Source: a virus. From it: a stretch of DNA of 32,227 nt. The DNA lies in IMG/VR virus record IMGVR_UViG_3300007631_000005, positions 1 through 32,227 of that record. One strand, written 5' to 3'. Below the pieces are notes generated by a model. That model made no database searches. It saw nothing but the letters and a program-made list of their open reading frames with translations, and was not told the DNA's origin. The position numbers and the translations under genes are program-made. Below, piece after piece: positions 15,001 through 23,170 of this stretch (within the stretch, counting starts at the first letter, position 1; the number at the start of each line of letters is the position of its first letter).

Positions 15001-17718
15001 GTTGCAGCAGACGTGCTCTCACAGCGGGGTGACAGTAACATGCGTGCACCAGCAATCAGCGCTGTCACTGCGACCACCGTTCCGATTTTCAACAGCACAC
15101 AGCCGGTGTCGACAGATAACAGTCGTGCGGAGTCACAGATCACGGCAGACTCGACTGTCACCGAGATCACGCAAGAGCACAGCACAACAACAGAGCAGCT
15201 ACAAGCAATCCGCTCGATCAGTGAGCCCACAACGGAAACAGGACTGGCACAAGTCAAACCAAGCACGGGGGAACAGACGCCAACCCAGTTCCCGTCGGAC
15301 CCACTGGCGTACTACCCACTCGATACTGTTTCGGACGGCACGGTAACAGACGCAAGCGGGAACGGGTTTGATGGAACTCACGAAAGCGGAGTTACAAGCA
15401 TCGACGGCGTTGGAAGCACGAACGGTGCATTCTATGATGGAACAACAGAGTCAGTTATTGAGGACTACGATGAACTCAATGGCCTCACAGAGATTGCCGT
15501 ATCTGTCTGGATACAACCAACAGATGGAAGCAAATCCGATCAGACAATCATCGGAACTGCACCAGAGTTCGAACTCATCTTCGACGGCAGCGGAACACGG
15601 ACACCAAACGAGCGCTCTATCTGGTGGGCAATTGATAATGGAACGGGCGACTGGGCTGTCAATGCACCAACAATGCCACCGCTCGAGCTCAACACGTGGC
15701 ACCACCTGCTCTTGCAACAATCAACAGCATCTGGCCAAGTTGAGCTATGGGTGGATGGAGAAAAGTACGTCTCTGATGATGCCATCGGTGTTATTAACGA
15801 TCCAGACGGGCCGTTAAAGATTGGAAGTCGTGGTGGCAAGTCATTCAAAAGATACATCGGCGGTGTTGATGAAGTGCGCATCTACAACCGTGCGCTATCG
15901 ACAGCAGAGATCCAATCACTCTACGACACCCCCGTGGAGCCAGATGATGAGCCAACGCAAGCCATCTTCGGGACAACGGTAACAACGCAACAACAAACGA
16001 CAACGCAGGGGCAATCTATAGCAACCCCCACCGTCAATACAGTAGCCAAGACAGCAGCTGCAACACGAGGGTCATCGGTGGAGATAGGACGCACAGTAGC
16101 CTCACTAACAAACACCGTATCTGTCACCGCAACCGCAGGGCTTGCCCAGACAACCACACGGTCAACAACGTCTCAGACGGACGCAACAGCACACGTAGCA
16201 ACACAACAGAGCCTTGAGAAAGCAATCAGCCCGACGCTCTCTGACACAACCCCGGTTGACGAACAACAGACACTCACAGCACTGACAACACACGATCTTA
16301 CTCCGACCGGAGACGCGCTCAGTGCCGGCACAACGTCAGCGAGAACCACTGTACAAACAACACCGCGCGTGCCAGTGACAACAGAAGTTGCGTTCAAATC
16401 CACCATCACACCAACTGCTGACGGAACGGGTGTAGGCACATCACACATCACCAAGACACACCAGGTGGCGTCCAACACGACTGCCACTGGGTCTGGACGC
16501 GATCACGCAACTGTTGGAACGAGCGCTACTGTTTCAGAAAGCGATCAAGGGCTTGTTACACCGGCGCCACAAGTACTGCCCACAACGATACAGCAGACAA
16601 CAGCGAGCTCACTGAGTACCGAACAGTCAGCAGCGATAGTCGGACTCACAACTATTGCAACGATAACAAGCGATGGGACAGTAAACGAGCGACTCACTAT
16701 CACACGTCCGAAACAACTTACTGCTATTACAGACACAACCGGAATCGTAACGTCCGAGCAGACAACAGCAGGACAACCGTCCGTCACAGACTCAGCCCCG
16801 GTTGCTGAACGTCCAAACATACTCCCCATTCCACACACACTCGGTGCGCTCACAACAACAACAACAGGAACGATAACAACGAACCTAATATCGCCGAGCA
16901 CGCTATTAGCAACAGACACTGCGCCGATCCGTTCGACAACACAACTCGCTCGAACTGCAACGTCTCACGCAACCGATTCTGCACGTACATTCGAGCGCCA
17001 GTCAACAGACAGCACAGCAGCACTCACTACAACAGACCACACAGAAGCGACCACACCCGACGCCAGTGCGGTAGCCACATCACCGATACCGCCCACGCAA
17101 GAACACACCCGATCCACTGTCACTACAACACAGTCACTCGTACGGGCCGTCAACCTACGCGAACGAGGAACAGGGATCACACAAACATCGACAACCCACC
17201 GAGCGCAACCAACAGCAACACCGCATGCGAGAGCGACAACACAATCGACCGTTCGGCAACCAACGATGGTCACAACATCTGCACAGGGGCTGGGAACGAT
17301 AACAAAAACACAGACACAACCAACCACCCAGACGACCGAAAGTACTACTACCGCACAGTCACAGGCTGACACAACGCTCTCACAGCAACTGACTGCCAGT
17401 GGAAACACATACGCAGCGAGCAGTACCACACCATACACAACGACAACGTCACCACGCGCAACAGACACAGCGCCAGTTAGTACAACACCAGATATTCAGA
17501 TTGCGTCAACAACTAGCATCGACGATCTCGCACCCGGACTTCTCAGGCGCGTCTCGCTTACTGATGTATTAGATACCGCAGTCGGAACAGATGACACGCC
17601 ACGGCGAAGACCAACGATCATAACTGGTAGTCGAGACGCAGAGTTGACACGCGGTGGAACACGAATAGTAGTGAATGAAAACGAACGGGACGTAATCGTG
17701 TTAGACCCGGATCACTGA
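12034..17718 (+). CDS. Giant Thr-rich protein with DUF2341 and three LamG domains
   Basis: A 1,894-residue protein. Residues 1-110 match DUF2341 (WFDTNWSYRKEVTIDY, then TLYLYYGNSTA), followed by LamG 1 (about 115-325; LVDEVRISSTPRSNEW). LamG 2 is at about 465-675 (AYYALDNVATGTVTDASGNG, then DEVRLYNRYLSDEEI) and LamG 3 at about 1086-1299 (DEVRIYNRALSTAEIQSLY). The linkers (about 345-463, 676-1085 and 1300-1865) are dominated by Thr, Ser, Ala and Gln with a loose 20-25-residue periodicity. They are mucin-like and probably extended, perhaps O-glycosylated. The last 30 residues are charged (DDTPRRRPTIITGSRD). No signal peptide or membrane segment, which fits a virion part rather than a secreted protein. 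Likely a very long side fibre carrying three carbohydrate-binding heads. It is unlikely to be a tape measure, since it lacks helices. Confidence 0.75.
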   Translation: MNWFDTNWSYRKEVTIDYTHVDGELTDFPVVIHTGSDSDLAANTQSSGDDLLFTAADGTTQLSHEIESYDSSTGELWVHVKLPSVSSSSDTTLYLYYGNSTASDQQAPADVWTNGYAGVWHLNEDSEPITDSTANGLDGTRADDSQPVATQISNGQRFDADGSDSIIVPDDPALNITEELTLSFWAQNKGASGGKNKYPRIVGKEQTQTDNGGYGIFVEDSGSNNTVGLRTGNADDVRVGKTVTYDDAPHLFTATYVNGGTSKFFFDGEQTNTESYNKSIPITNEPLTIGSGKDVTDSNDPRPFNGLVDEVRISSTPRSNEWVSTTYQNQQNPQSFHALGNETEVPTQTTSTPPGQYGADTYGQSVYGGAITVTESGQITASSSASGRVQTTATTVSTLTQQTATTSQPTASGQTQLTQAASALTAATTKGNSRASPTQTTVGTATATDAGQAVYTPKTQPDAFPDTPTAYYALDNVATGTVTDASGNGHTGVASESVVSAPGIVERGAKFTSDTAEIDIEYNSSSEVIFEDWTVSGWIKLTDWASQPRKEWLSVSEDQTSSKPLDFVHENGRIVHYRGGAAGSVLSHDVSSVSGWHHVAVRQRRQGASTVTVELFFDGNQVDTTVGNYENMRPSLKFTLGNLVDGRFDWVDFIDEVRLYNRYLSDEEIQALYSTPTGIKNTPLIQPTAVTAQSTTRATPTATSVTGITGQPTPTSTTTAGEAIQTLGTTNTLAVTADATLTELASLTESLATTSGASAVVAGTETATQTTSALLDTQASGRGALQLQSLTASTALPAQPRARATATGSRRTNAVFDTVSTGTAQSSVRVTPNALFTATGSSAGQPKQISKTSTASVDVFEENVLRPDIQPISVTHTTPGAGTATIATDGGTKTAQTIQQTTGATSTDVTGSTKNVTQLVSADTTTSTEQQTARITHTTTSSSTGQLTTAILSQASSSVNTTDTATGTTRSGPVRDIQLTVASELTPDAVAADVLSQRGDSNMRAPAISAVTATTVPIFNSTQPVSTDNSRAESQITADSTVTEITQEHSTTTEQLQAIRSISEPTTETGLAQVKPSTGEQTPTQFPSDPLAYYPLDTVSDGTVTDASGNGFDGTHESGVTSIDGVGSTNGAFYDGTTESVIEDYDELNGLTEIAVSVWIQPTDGSKSDQTIIGTAPEFELIFDGSGTRTPNERSIWWAIDNGTGDWAVNAPTMPPLELNTWHHLLLQQSTASGQVELWVDGEKYVSDDAIGVINDPDGPLKIGSRGGKSFKRYIGGVDEVRIYNRALSTAEIQSLYDTPVEPDDEPTQAIFGTTVTTQQQTTTQGQSIATPTVNTVAKTAAATRGSSVEIGRTVASLTNTVSVTATAGLAQTTTRSTTSQTDATAHVATQQSLEKAISPTLSDTTPVDEQQTLTALTTHDLTPTGDALSAGTTSARTTVQTTPRVPVTTEVAFKSTITPTADGTGVGTSHITKTHQVASNTTATGSGRDHATVGTSATVSESDQGLVTPAPQVLPTTIQQTTASSLSTEQSAAIVGLTTIATITSDGTVNERLTITRPKQLTAITDTTGIVTSEQTTAGQPSVTDSAPVAERPNILPIPHTLGALTTTTTGTITTNLISPSTLLATDTAPIRSTTQLARTATSHATDSARTFERQSTDSTAALTTTDHTEATTPDASAVATSPIPPTQEHTRSTVTTTQSLVRAVNLRERGTGITQTSTTHRAQPTATPHARATTQSTVRQPTMVTTSAQGLGTITKTQTQPTTQTTESTTTAQSQADTTLSQQLTASGNTYAASSTTPYTTTTSPRATDTAPVSTTPDIQIASTTSIDDLAPGLLRRVSLTDVLDTAVGTDDTPRRRPTIITGSRDAELTRGGTRIVVNENERDVIVLDPDH

Positions 17719-17742
17719 TGCGCCTCGAATAGACACCGTCGC

Positions 17743-18099
17743 ATGGCAAGGGAGATTGACTTTTCAATAAAGCAAGGAGATACATCGCCATCACTAGAAG
17801 CCAGGCTCATTCGTGATGGACAATCCATCGATCTTCGAGATGCAACAATCGCGTTTCGGATGGTGAATACGGCCACAGATGATGTTGTTGATGGGATCTG
17901 TAGCACCGTTGATGAAGATAGTGGGCTCGTAGCATACATTTGGAACGACGGAGATACAGACACAGCCGGATACTACGAAGGAGAATTTTACGTTGATTAC
18001 GATATCCCAGAGTCACTATCAAATCTTACTCCCGATGAGACGTTTCCTAGCGGATCATACCTCACAATTCACGTGATGGAGCGAGTCTCAGCGCCGTAA
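17743..18099 (+). CDS. BppU N-terminal domain-like baseplate protein
   Basis: A 118-residue protein with the pattern of the phage baseplate upper protein N-terminal domain (DUF2479/BppU_N): FSIKQGDTSPSLEARLIRDG, IDLRDATIAFRMVN, then a Gly-Leu-Val-Ala-Tyr-x-Trp stretch with GDTDTAGYYEGEFYVDY. This small beta domain anchors receptor-binding proteins to baseplates in many phages. Here it stands alone and closes the fibre block, 24 bp after the giant LamG gene and 30 bp before the terminase. It probably attaches fibres to the baseplate. Confidence 0.75.
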   Translation: MAREIDFSIKQGDTSPSLEARLIRDGQSIDLRDATIAFRMVNTATDDVVDGICSTVDEDSGLVAYIWNDGDTDTAGYYEGEFYVDYDIPESLSNLTPDETFPSGSYLTIHVMERVSAP

Positions 18100-18129
18100 C
18101 GTGACTCAGAATGCACCACTGCTGTCGCT

Positions 18130-19584
18130 ATGGACATTAGTGACGACAAAGCAGCCCTGCAGTCGTCGCCCTCGTTGTTTGTCAAACAGGTGTTGGGGGT
18201 GGAGCCATTCAGTTACCAACAAGACTTCTTAGACGCCGACACGCGCCACCGTGTCGTCTCCTCGGGGCGCCAGGTTGGGAAGTCACGGATGGCAGCCTGG
18301 ATCGCGTTACACCACGCAATGACCAACGCCCACGAACAGGTACTGATTACCGCCCCAAGCCTGCGCCAGTCGTCGCTCCTCTTCGATACGCTATACTCTG
18401 AAATCGAGCAATCCGGGATTACAGATGCAGCCTGGGGCATTGACCGCTCGACACAGACAATCATCGAGTTCGATAACGGAACGGATATTCACTGCGTGCC
18501 CACCGGGCGGAACGGGAACAAAATCCGCGGGTATACGTCAGACCTGATTATTGTCGATGAGGCAGCCTTCATTCAGGACTCGATTTTCGAGGAGAGTCTC
18601 GAGCCGATGACCTTCGCAACCGGTGGCCGGCTCGTGTTGGCCTCAACCCCGTACGGGATGAGTGGGTACTTTTATCGCAAGTTTAGCACTGCAGATAGCA
18701 ACAGCTCGTGGTTCAGTCTGCAGGTTGGCTCTAACGCAAACCCGCTCATTGATGACGACGACCTCGAGGAGTTCAAGTCTGGGAAGACAGACGCCCAAAT
18801 TGCGCGCGAGGTGTACGGTGAGTTCGTCGCCGACGCGGGGCAGTTCTTCCCGGTCGACGATATTCGGCGGTGTATGGACGGGGGGCAGCCGTCACGACAC
18901 ACCGACTATACCGTGTTGGGCGCCGATATTGCTGGGTCCGGGACCGACCGGACTGTGTTCCATGGTGTTGACAGCGAGGGCAACATCTTCCTCAACGATG
19001 AGGCGCATGATCAGATGGGCCCGCTCGAAGCTGCCGAGTACATCGGCACGCTCGATCGACAGTACGACTTTGACGTCATCAACGTCGACCGCACGGCGAT
19101 TGGTGCTGGCACAATCGAGAAGCTGACCGAAGACCGCCAGCTCGAGCGGAAGATCAATCCCGTCTACTTTACGGTCCAAAAGAAACAGCAGATCTACCAA
19201 CGGCTGAAGGCTGCGTTGCAAGCCGGCTTCTTGCATCTCCCACACGACACAACACTGCGAGCGGAGCTTGAGTCGATGACGTCTGACCAAACGAAAAACG
19301 GGAATCTCTCAATCAGCGCCGAGGCTGGTGAGAACGCCAGTGGGCGCGACGACTATGTCGACTCACTGGCGCTCGCTGTGTGGGGCCTGCCTGAGTTTGG
19401 CAACGCAAACGATAGCCATATTGACCGTGACCCCCGCCCCGTGTTTGAGTCAGATATCGTGCCGTCCAACGGTCAGTCCACAGCTGTTGTCGGAAACCAG
19501 GCGTCACAGTCGGGCCGTCGACAGCGCTCACATACAGCTGTCAATCAACGACATCAGCGACGCACCAGACGCCGTCGGCGATAG
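18130..19584 (+). CDS. terL: Terminase large subunit
   Basis: A 484-residue packaging motor ATPase and nuclease. Walker A is SGRQVGKS (45-52), Walker B LIIVDEAA with Asp143/Glu144, and the coupling motif LASTP (170-174). The C-terminal RNase H-like nuclease has Asp266 (GADIAGSGTDRT), Asp320 (INVDRTAIG) and Asp407/408/411 (GRDDYVDSLALAVWG). It packages DNA into the procapsid through the portal, which is the next gene. The last ~25 residues are strikingly basic (RRQRSHTAVNQRHQRRTRRR) in an otherwise acidic protein. The overlapping +1 frame from 19517 to 19630 reads like normal acidic haloarchaeal protein, so the C-terminus may be frameshifted. Confidence 0.95.
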   Translation: MDISDDKAALQSSPSLFVKQVLGVEPFSYQQDFLDADTRHRVVSSGRQVGKSRMAAWIALHHAMTNAHEQVLITAPSLRQSSLLFDTLYSEIEQSGITDAAWGIDRSTQTIIEFDNGTDIHCVPTGRNGNKIRGYTSDLIIVDEAAFIQDSIFEESLEPMTFATGGRLVLASTPYGMSGYFYRKFSTADSNSSWFSLQVGSNANPLIDDDDLEEFKSGKTDAQIAREVYGEFVADAGQFFPVDDIRRCMDGGQPSRHTDYTVLGADIAGSGTDRTVFHGVDSEGNIFLNDEAHDQMGPLEAAEYIGTLDRQYDFDVINVDRTAIGAGTIEKLTEDRQLERKINPVYFTVQKKQQIYQRLKAALQAGFLHLPHDTTLRAELESMTSDQTKNGNLSISAEAGENASGRDDYVDSLALAVWGLPEFGNANDSHIDRDPRPVFESDIVPSNGQSTAVVGNQASQSGRRQRSHTAVNQRHQRRTRRRRR

Positions 19585-19697
19585 CAACCACAACTGTGCG
19601 GACAGACACGCGAATTATGTCTGTGAGTAATCTCCGCCGGTTGTCTTCCGCCGTGTGACCCCGTCCGTTCACACTCATACCACGTATTCTTAGACCG

Positions 19698-19940
19698 GGC
19701 GCTTCGTGTGTCCCCAGTGGCGCCTACCTGTATCCGACCGGGCGCCGTGTCTTCTTCAAGGGGGCGCCCTGTTCCCCACAAGGGAGCGCCTATCAGTATT
19801 CGACGGGGCGCAGGTTCCCCCACAAGGGAGCGCCCCCGTGTGTATGAAAGAGTCGCCAGTCCGCCTTCGACGGGTCGCCCACTGCCCGAATAATGGCGCA
19901 AATTCCCCCTCAACCAGGGCGCCTGGTTCCTCACCCTCTA
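19698..19940. repeat. Eleven GGCGCC-like boxes at 22-bp spacing
   Basis: GGCGCC or close variants start at 19698, 19719, 19741, 19763, 19785, 19807, 19829, 19852, 19874, 19895 and 19918. Spacings are 21, 22, 22, 22, 22, 22, 23, 22, 21 and 23 bp, about two helical turns, so all boxes face the same side of the helix. Between boxes a weaker consensus TGTTCCCCACAAGGG recurs (best at 19763 and 19807). The period is not a multiple of three and no frame runs cleanly through it, so it is non-coding. It fills most of the gap between the terminase large subunit and portal genes. A packaging site bound by an oligomeric terminase, an iteron origin, or an operator for the portal promoter are the main options. 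Confidence 0.85.
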
Positions 19941-19967
19941 TATGCTGTATGGGACCCCACCTATTTA

Positions 19968-19981
19968 ATTCTTTCGGGGAC
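19968..19981 (+). promoter_or_regulatory. Likely promoter of the head operon
   Basis: CCTATTTAATTC with a TTTAA core at 19974-19978 is a good haloarchaeal TATA box. It would start transcripts near 20002, about 75 nt before the portal ATG. A second AT-rich box (CTCTATATGC) lies at about 19937-19946. The 22-bp array sits directly upstream, where activator sites would be expected. Confidence 0.5.
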
Positions 19982-20076
19982 GCACAGGACTCGTTCTTGG
20001 GCGCCGTTGTGACTATTGACTACCCGACATTACGCGAACGCCCGTCCGTGGGGAGTCGGCGCGTTCGTTCGCTACT

Positions 20077-22455
20077 ATGGCTTCTAGTGATCGTGACCTC
20101 GAGACGCTTGTTGAATCGCCAGCCGATCGAGAGTCATCCGGATTTCTATCGCGTGCGCGCAACCGCGTGGCATCACTTGTGAGTGCAGAAGATACAGACC
20201 CTGACCCTGAAGCCTTCTCACGCTCGGGGACACAGCTGTACTCTGCTGATGCTGACATCACGCGCCCGGATGGGGACATCGAGGCGTACTACGAAGAGTA
20301 CAAGAACAATCCAATCATCGCAGCCCAAATCGATAACCTTGCACTCGAAGTGTTCGAGCCAGGGTACTGGATAACGGCTGACGACCCTGAGACGGAATCG
20401 GAGATCGAAGAGTTTCTTGACAATATCGGTATCCTTGGGTCGAACACACACGTTCCGCTGACTGACTTTGGACGGCATATGATTGTCCAACACCAGGTGC
20501 GGGGCACGTTCCAGGCCGAGAAGGTGACTGATGATCGTGACCGGCACGTGGCGTTGAATCCAGTCAACCCCTCGAGTATCGAGATCTACACCAAGCCGGG
20601 GACGAACGTGCTGTTGCCACCTGACTACGAGTCGGATGGCAACTCGAGCGCGAACATCAAGATGACCGAAAACGACCGCGTCGCTGCGTTCGTCCAGTTC
20701 GACACGCGGTTTTCTCGGTGGAGTAATCGTGACGAGCGTCGGTTCACACGCGAGCAGATGATTCACTGGCCACGCGAGCCAGATATCGGTGAGCAGTTTG
20801 GTCACTCTCGCATCGAGACTGTGTTCGAGCGGTCACAGGCCATGCGTGAGAAGCTCCAGGATAACGACCTTGCGATTGCAATGAAGGCGTGGCCCATGGT
20901 CATCTTCCAGACGGGGAGCGCCGAGAACCCGTGGACACGCGAGCAGCGTGAAGAGTTCATGGAGAGCTATCGCGAGCAGAACCTTGGGCCCGGAATGTAT
21001 CAGGCGGTGCCGGGCGATATCGACGTCGAGGAGTTTGCCGGCGAAACGGCTGACATCGAGAGCTCCGTCAACACTGACGTCGATATGATCGTCAGCGGAA
21101 TGCCGGGGCCGAAACACACGATGGGGTCGTGGGCAAGTGGTGACGAAAATGAGGCTGTTGCGGGCGCATATGAGCGCCAGTTCAAGAAGATCGTGCGATC
21201 GATGCGCCGTGACATCGAAAAGCTGCTTCGACCGTACCTCAAAGAGGTTGCGCGGTCGTGGGGGTATGACCCGTCGGGGCTTGAGTTACACATCGGTCGG
21301 CCGGAGGGTGAAGTTGCACCTGAGGATATCCAGGGATCGATCATCCGGTATCAAGGCAAGGACGCTGGGTCTGACGGGAGCAGTGGCGAGACACCACAGC
21401 CGGGGGAAGTCGTTGACGGCAAGACAGTTATCGATCAACCCAACGTAACAACAGTTGAGGATATCCGTGAAGAGCGTCAAGAGCAACAAGACAGCGAGTC
21501 TGACGGGACCAGTGACGATGGGGGTGATGGGCCAGCTGGGCCTTCGGTCCCCGTCGAAAACGGCCGTGTCGTACAGCAAGCGCGACTTGCTCGGCTTGCA
21601 CACGCCGGCAGTGACGGGCTTCCGGACACTACTGATACTGGTGTCGCAGAGCTATCTGGTGCGCTCGTAGCAACACGTGACGTCGAAGACGACATCGTAG
21701 ATGTTGTGGCACCGCTGTTTATCGACGTTCGTGACGACACACTTGATGTCGTTGCTGCCCGACACGGACGACACAGTAGCGTCGAACCGGAGATGGTGGC
21801 CGATGAGTTCACCGCACAGATCGGCCGTCGACTCCGACACGGCGACGTCGATGCGGTCATCGAAGACGCACTTGACACCGTTCGTGACCGGACTGCAGAC
21901 CAGCTGCGAGACGAGCTGCGTGGCTCTGCGACAGTGCGACTGAGTCAGACCGCCACCGACAGTCTTGTTCGCAGCCATCGCGAGCTCATCCATAACGACC
22001 TGCAATCGTTTGGTGAGGAGTTGGCTGACTCGTTGCGACTCAGTATCCGCGATGTCGAAGCCAGCGACGAGATGGCGGTCGTCCGCGAGCGCGTGGTCAA
22101 TATGTACGACGACAGTGAGATCAAGCGACGAATCCAGTTGTTTGCTCGGATGGCACTCATCGGGCTGGTGAACAAAATCAAGTACACTGCCTATGAGTAC
22201 GACGACAGCGTTGTTGGCATCGAAGTGCGGAGCAACTGTAGTGATGCTACAAATGAGTTGACGCGTGCGCTCGCTGGTTGCGATGGTGGTGAGCCAGCTC
22301 GCGCCATGTTTGATCGCGACGAGCGGGTTGGGGCACAACTCATCAGCGATGTTACAGTGTCCCCGGAACCCGGCTTCGACCCGCTTCCAGACACACCACC
22401 GTTCCACTTTGGAGACACTGCCCAGTACGCACCACTGTTTGAGACTAATGAGTGA
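20077..22455 (+). CDS. Portal protein with C-terminal head-morphogenesis-like domain
   Basis: A 792-residue protein. Residues about 60-425 read as a phage portal: EYKNNPIIAAQIDNLALEVF, the clip/stem region with REQMIHWPREPDIGEQFGHS, and VSGMPGPKHTMGSWASGDENEA before a long helix. It forms the dodecameric DNA channel at one head vertex. Residues 428-525 are an acidic Gly/Ser linker. Residues about 528-792 are helical and end with CSDATNELTRALAGCDGG and DTPPFHFGDTAQYAPLF, resembling the C-terminal part of MuF/SPP1 gp7-type head proteins. No separate MuF gene is visible, so a portal-MuF fusion is plausible. It follows the terminase and overlaps the next gene by 8 bp. Confidence 0.9.
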   Translation: MASSDRDLETLVESPADRESSGFLSRARNRVASLVSAEDTDPDPEAFSRSGTQLYSADADITRPDGDIEAYYEEYKNNPIIAAQIDNLALEVFEPGYWITADDPETESEIEEFLDNIGILGSNTHVPLTDFGRHMIVQHQVRGTFQAEKVTDDRDRHVALNPVNPSSIEIYTKPGTNVLLPPDYESDGNSSANIKMTENDRVAAFVQFDTRFSRWSNRDERRFTREQMIHWPREPDIGEQFGHSRIETVFERSQAMREKLQDNDLAIAMKAWPMVIFQTGSAENPWTREQREEFMESYREQNLGPGMYQAVPGDIDVEEFAGETADIESSVNTDVDMIVSGMPGPKHTMGSWASGDENEAVAGAYERQFKKIVRSMRRDIEKLLRPYLKEVARSWGYDPSGLELHIGRPEGEVAPEDIQGSIIRYQGKDAGSDGSSGETPQPGEVVDGKTVIDQPNVTTVEDIREERQEQQDSESDGTSDDGGDGPAGPSVPVENGRVVQQARLARLAHAGSDGLPDTTDTGVAELSGALVATRDVEDDIVDVVAPLFIDVRDDTLDVVAARHGRHSSVEPEMVADEFTAQIGRRLRHGDVDAVIEDALDTVRDRTADQLRDELRGSATVRLSQTATDSLVRSHRELIHNDLQSFGEELADSLRLSIRDVEASDEMAVVRERVVNMYDDSEIKRRIQLFARMALIGLVNKIKYTAYEYDDSVVGIEVRSNCSDATNELTRALAGCDGGEPARAMFDRDERVGAQLISDVTVSPEPGFDPLPDTPPFHFGDTAQYAPLFETNE

Positions 22456-23128
22456 TACCTCTGTTACCGCCTATATCCCAGTTGCAACGTTAGCCTCAGC
22501 GCTTGAGCCCGGAGACTTCGTCGAGTACGACGACGGCATGTATGGGACCGTGAGCGAGGCGTACACCGAGCCCTTCGAGTTCCCTGGTGGGGGCGAACCT
22601 GACAGCGATCTTGTCGACGTAGATGCAAGTGAGGACGACCCTGTCTACATTGTAGCCAAACAGGAGGGTGGCTCAGAGCCAATGGCTGCAGATCGGCTCG
22701 AACCAGTCGACCGCGAGACGGTGTTTGACGGTGACCCGCCAGATGCGAAAGACGACATCGACAAGGTAGAAGCCGAGATGAGCGACACGCTCGATGCCTA
22801 CGAGTCGTGTTCGAATCCACACACACTCGCGGGGATCAGTGAACTGCGCCCGTATGATCTGACTGGTCGGAGTGCTGAAGAACTCGTGTCGCCGGCTGAT
22901 GTGCCTGGCGTAACCCGCGGTGATGTTGGGCAAGCACCGTGGCCTGAATCGTGGCGGGAATCGGAAAAGCCCGCACGCCTGATTGCGCTCGATGCGTGGG
23001 CGGATTTTAATGCCAGTCACACCGGGTGTGTTCGCGAGATGAGAGGGCGCATTAGGCGTCCTAACGCATTCTGCGCAGCTTTCAAAGATTCGATCCTGGG
23101 TTACGAGACCTGGCGTGAGGGTGGGTGA
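22448..23128 (+). CDS. Tudor-like small head protein of unknown role
   Basis: 226 residues from ATG 22448, chosen because it overlaps the portal stop by 8 bp; the longer in-frame start at 22265 would add 61 non-acidic residues inside the portal gene. Residues about 18-80 contain EPGDFVEYDDGMYGTVSEA, a GDxVxW-type Tudor-like fold (DUF2945/HVA1 pattern) also present three times in the protease at 23572. The C-terminus carries a conserved-looking Cys block: FNASHTGCVREMRGRI, then PNAFCAAFKDSILGYETWR. Its position between portal and protease suggests head assembly; the biochemical role is unknown. Confidence 0.65.
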   Translation: MSDTSVTAYIPVATLASALEPGDFVEYDDGMYGTVSEAYTEPFEFPGGGEPDSDLVDVDASEDDPVYIVAKQEGGSEPMAADRLEPVDRETVFDGDPPDAKDDIDKVEAEMSDTLDAYESCSNPHTLAGISELRPYDLTGRSAEELVSPADVPGVTRGDVGQAPWPESWRESEKPARLIALDAWADFNASHTGCVREMRGRIRRPNAFCAAFKDSILGYETWREGG

Positions 23129-23170
23129 CTTGCGTGGTAGCTGAGCAACACACTTAATTTTGTTCAAACA

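Noticed and set aside
19706-20182. 158-codon frame across the 22-bp array into the portal gene
   Set aside because: It crosses a phased non-coding repeat and the portal start in another frame, and its composition is Arg/Pro/Ser-rich unlike real genes here.
22265-22447. Upstream start that would lengthen the Tudor-like protein by 61 residues
   Set aside because: The extension lies inside the portal gene, is not acidic, and the ATG at 22448 gives a typical 8-bp overlap.
22808-22823. tRNA T-arm-like sequence GTGTTCGAATCCACAC
   Set aside because: It lies inside a coding gene and no acceptor, D-arm or anticodon arm fits around it.
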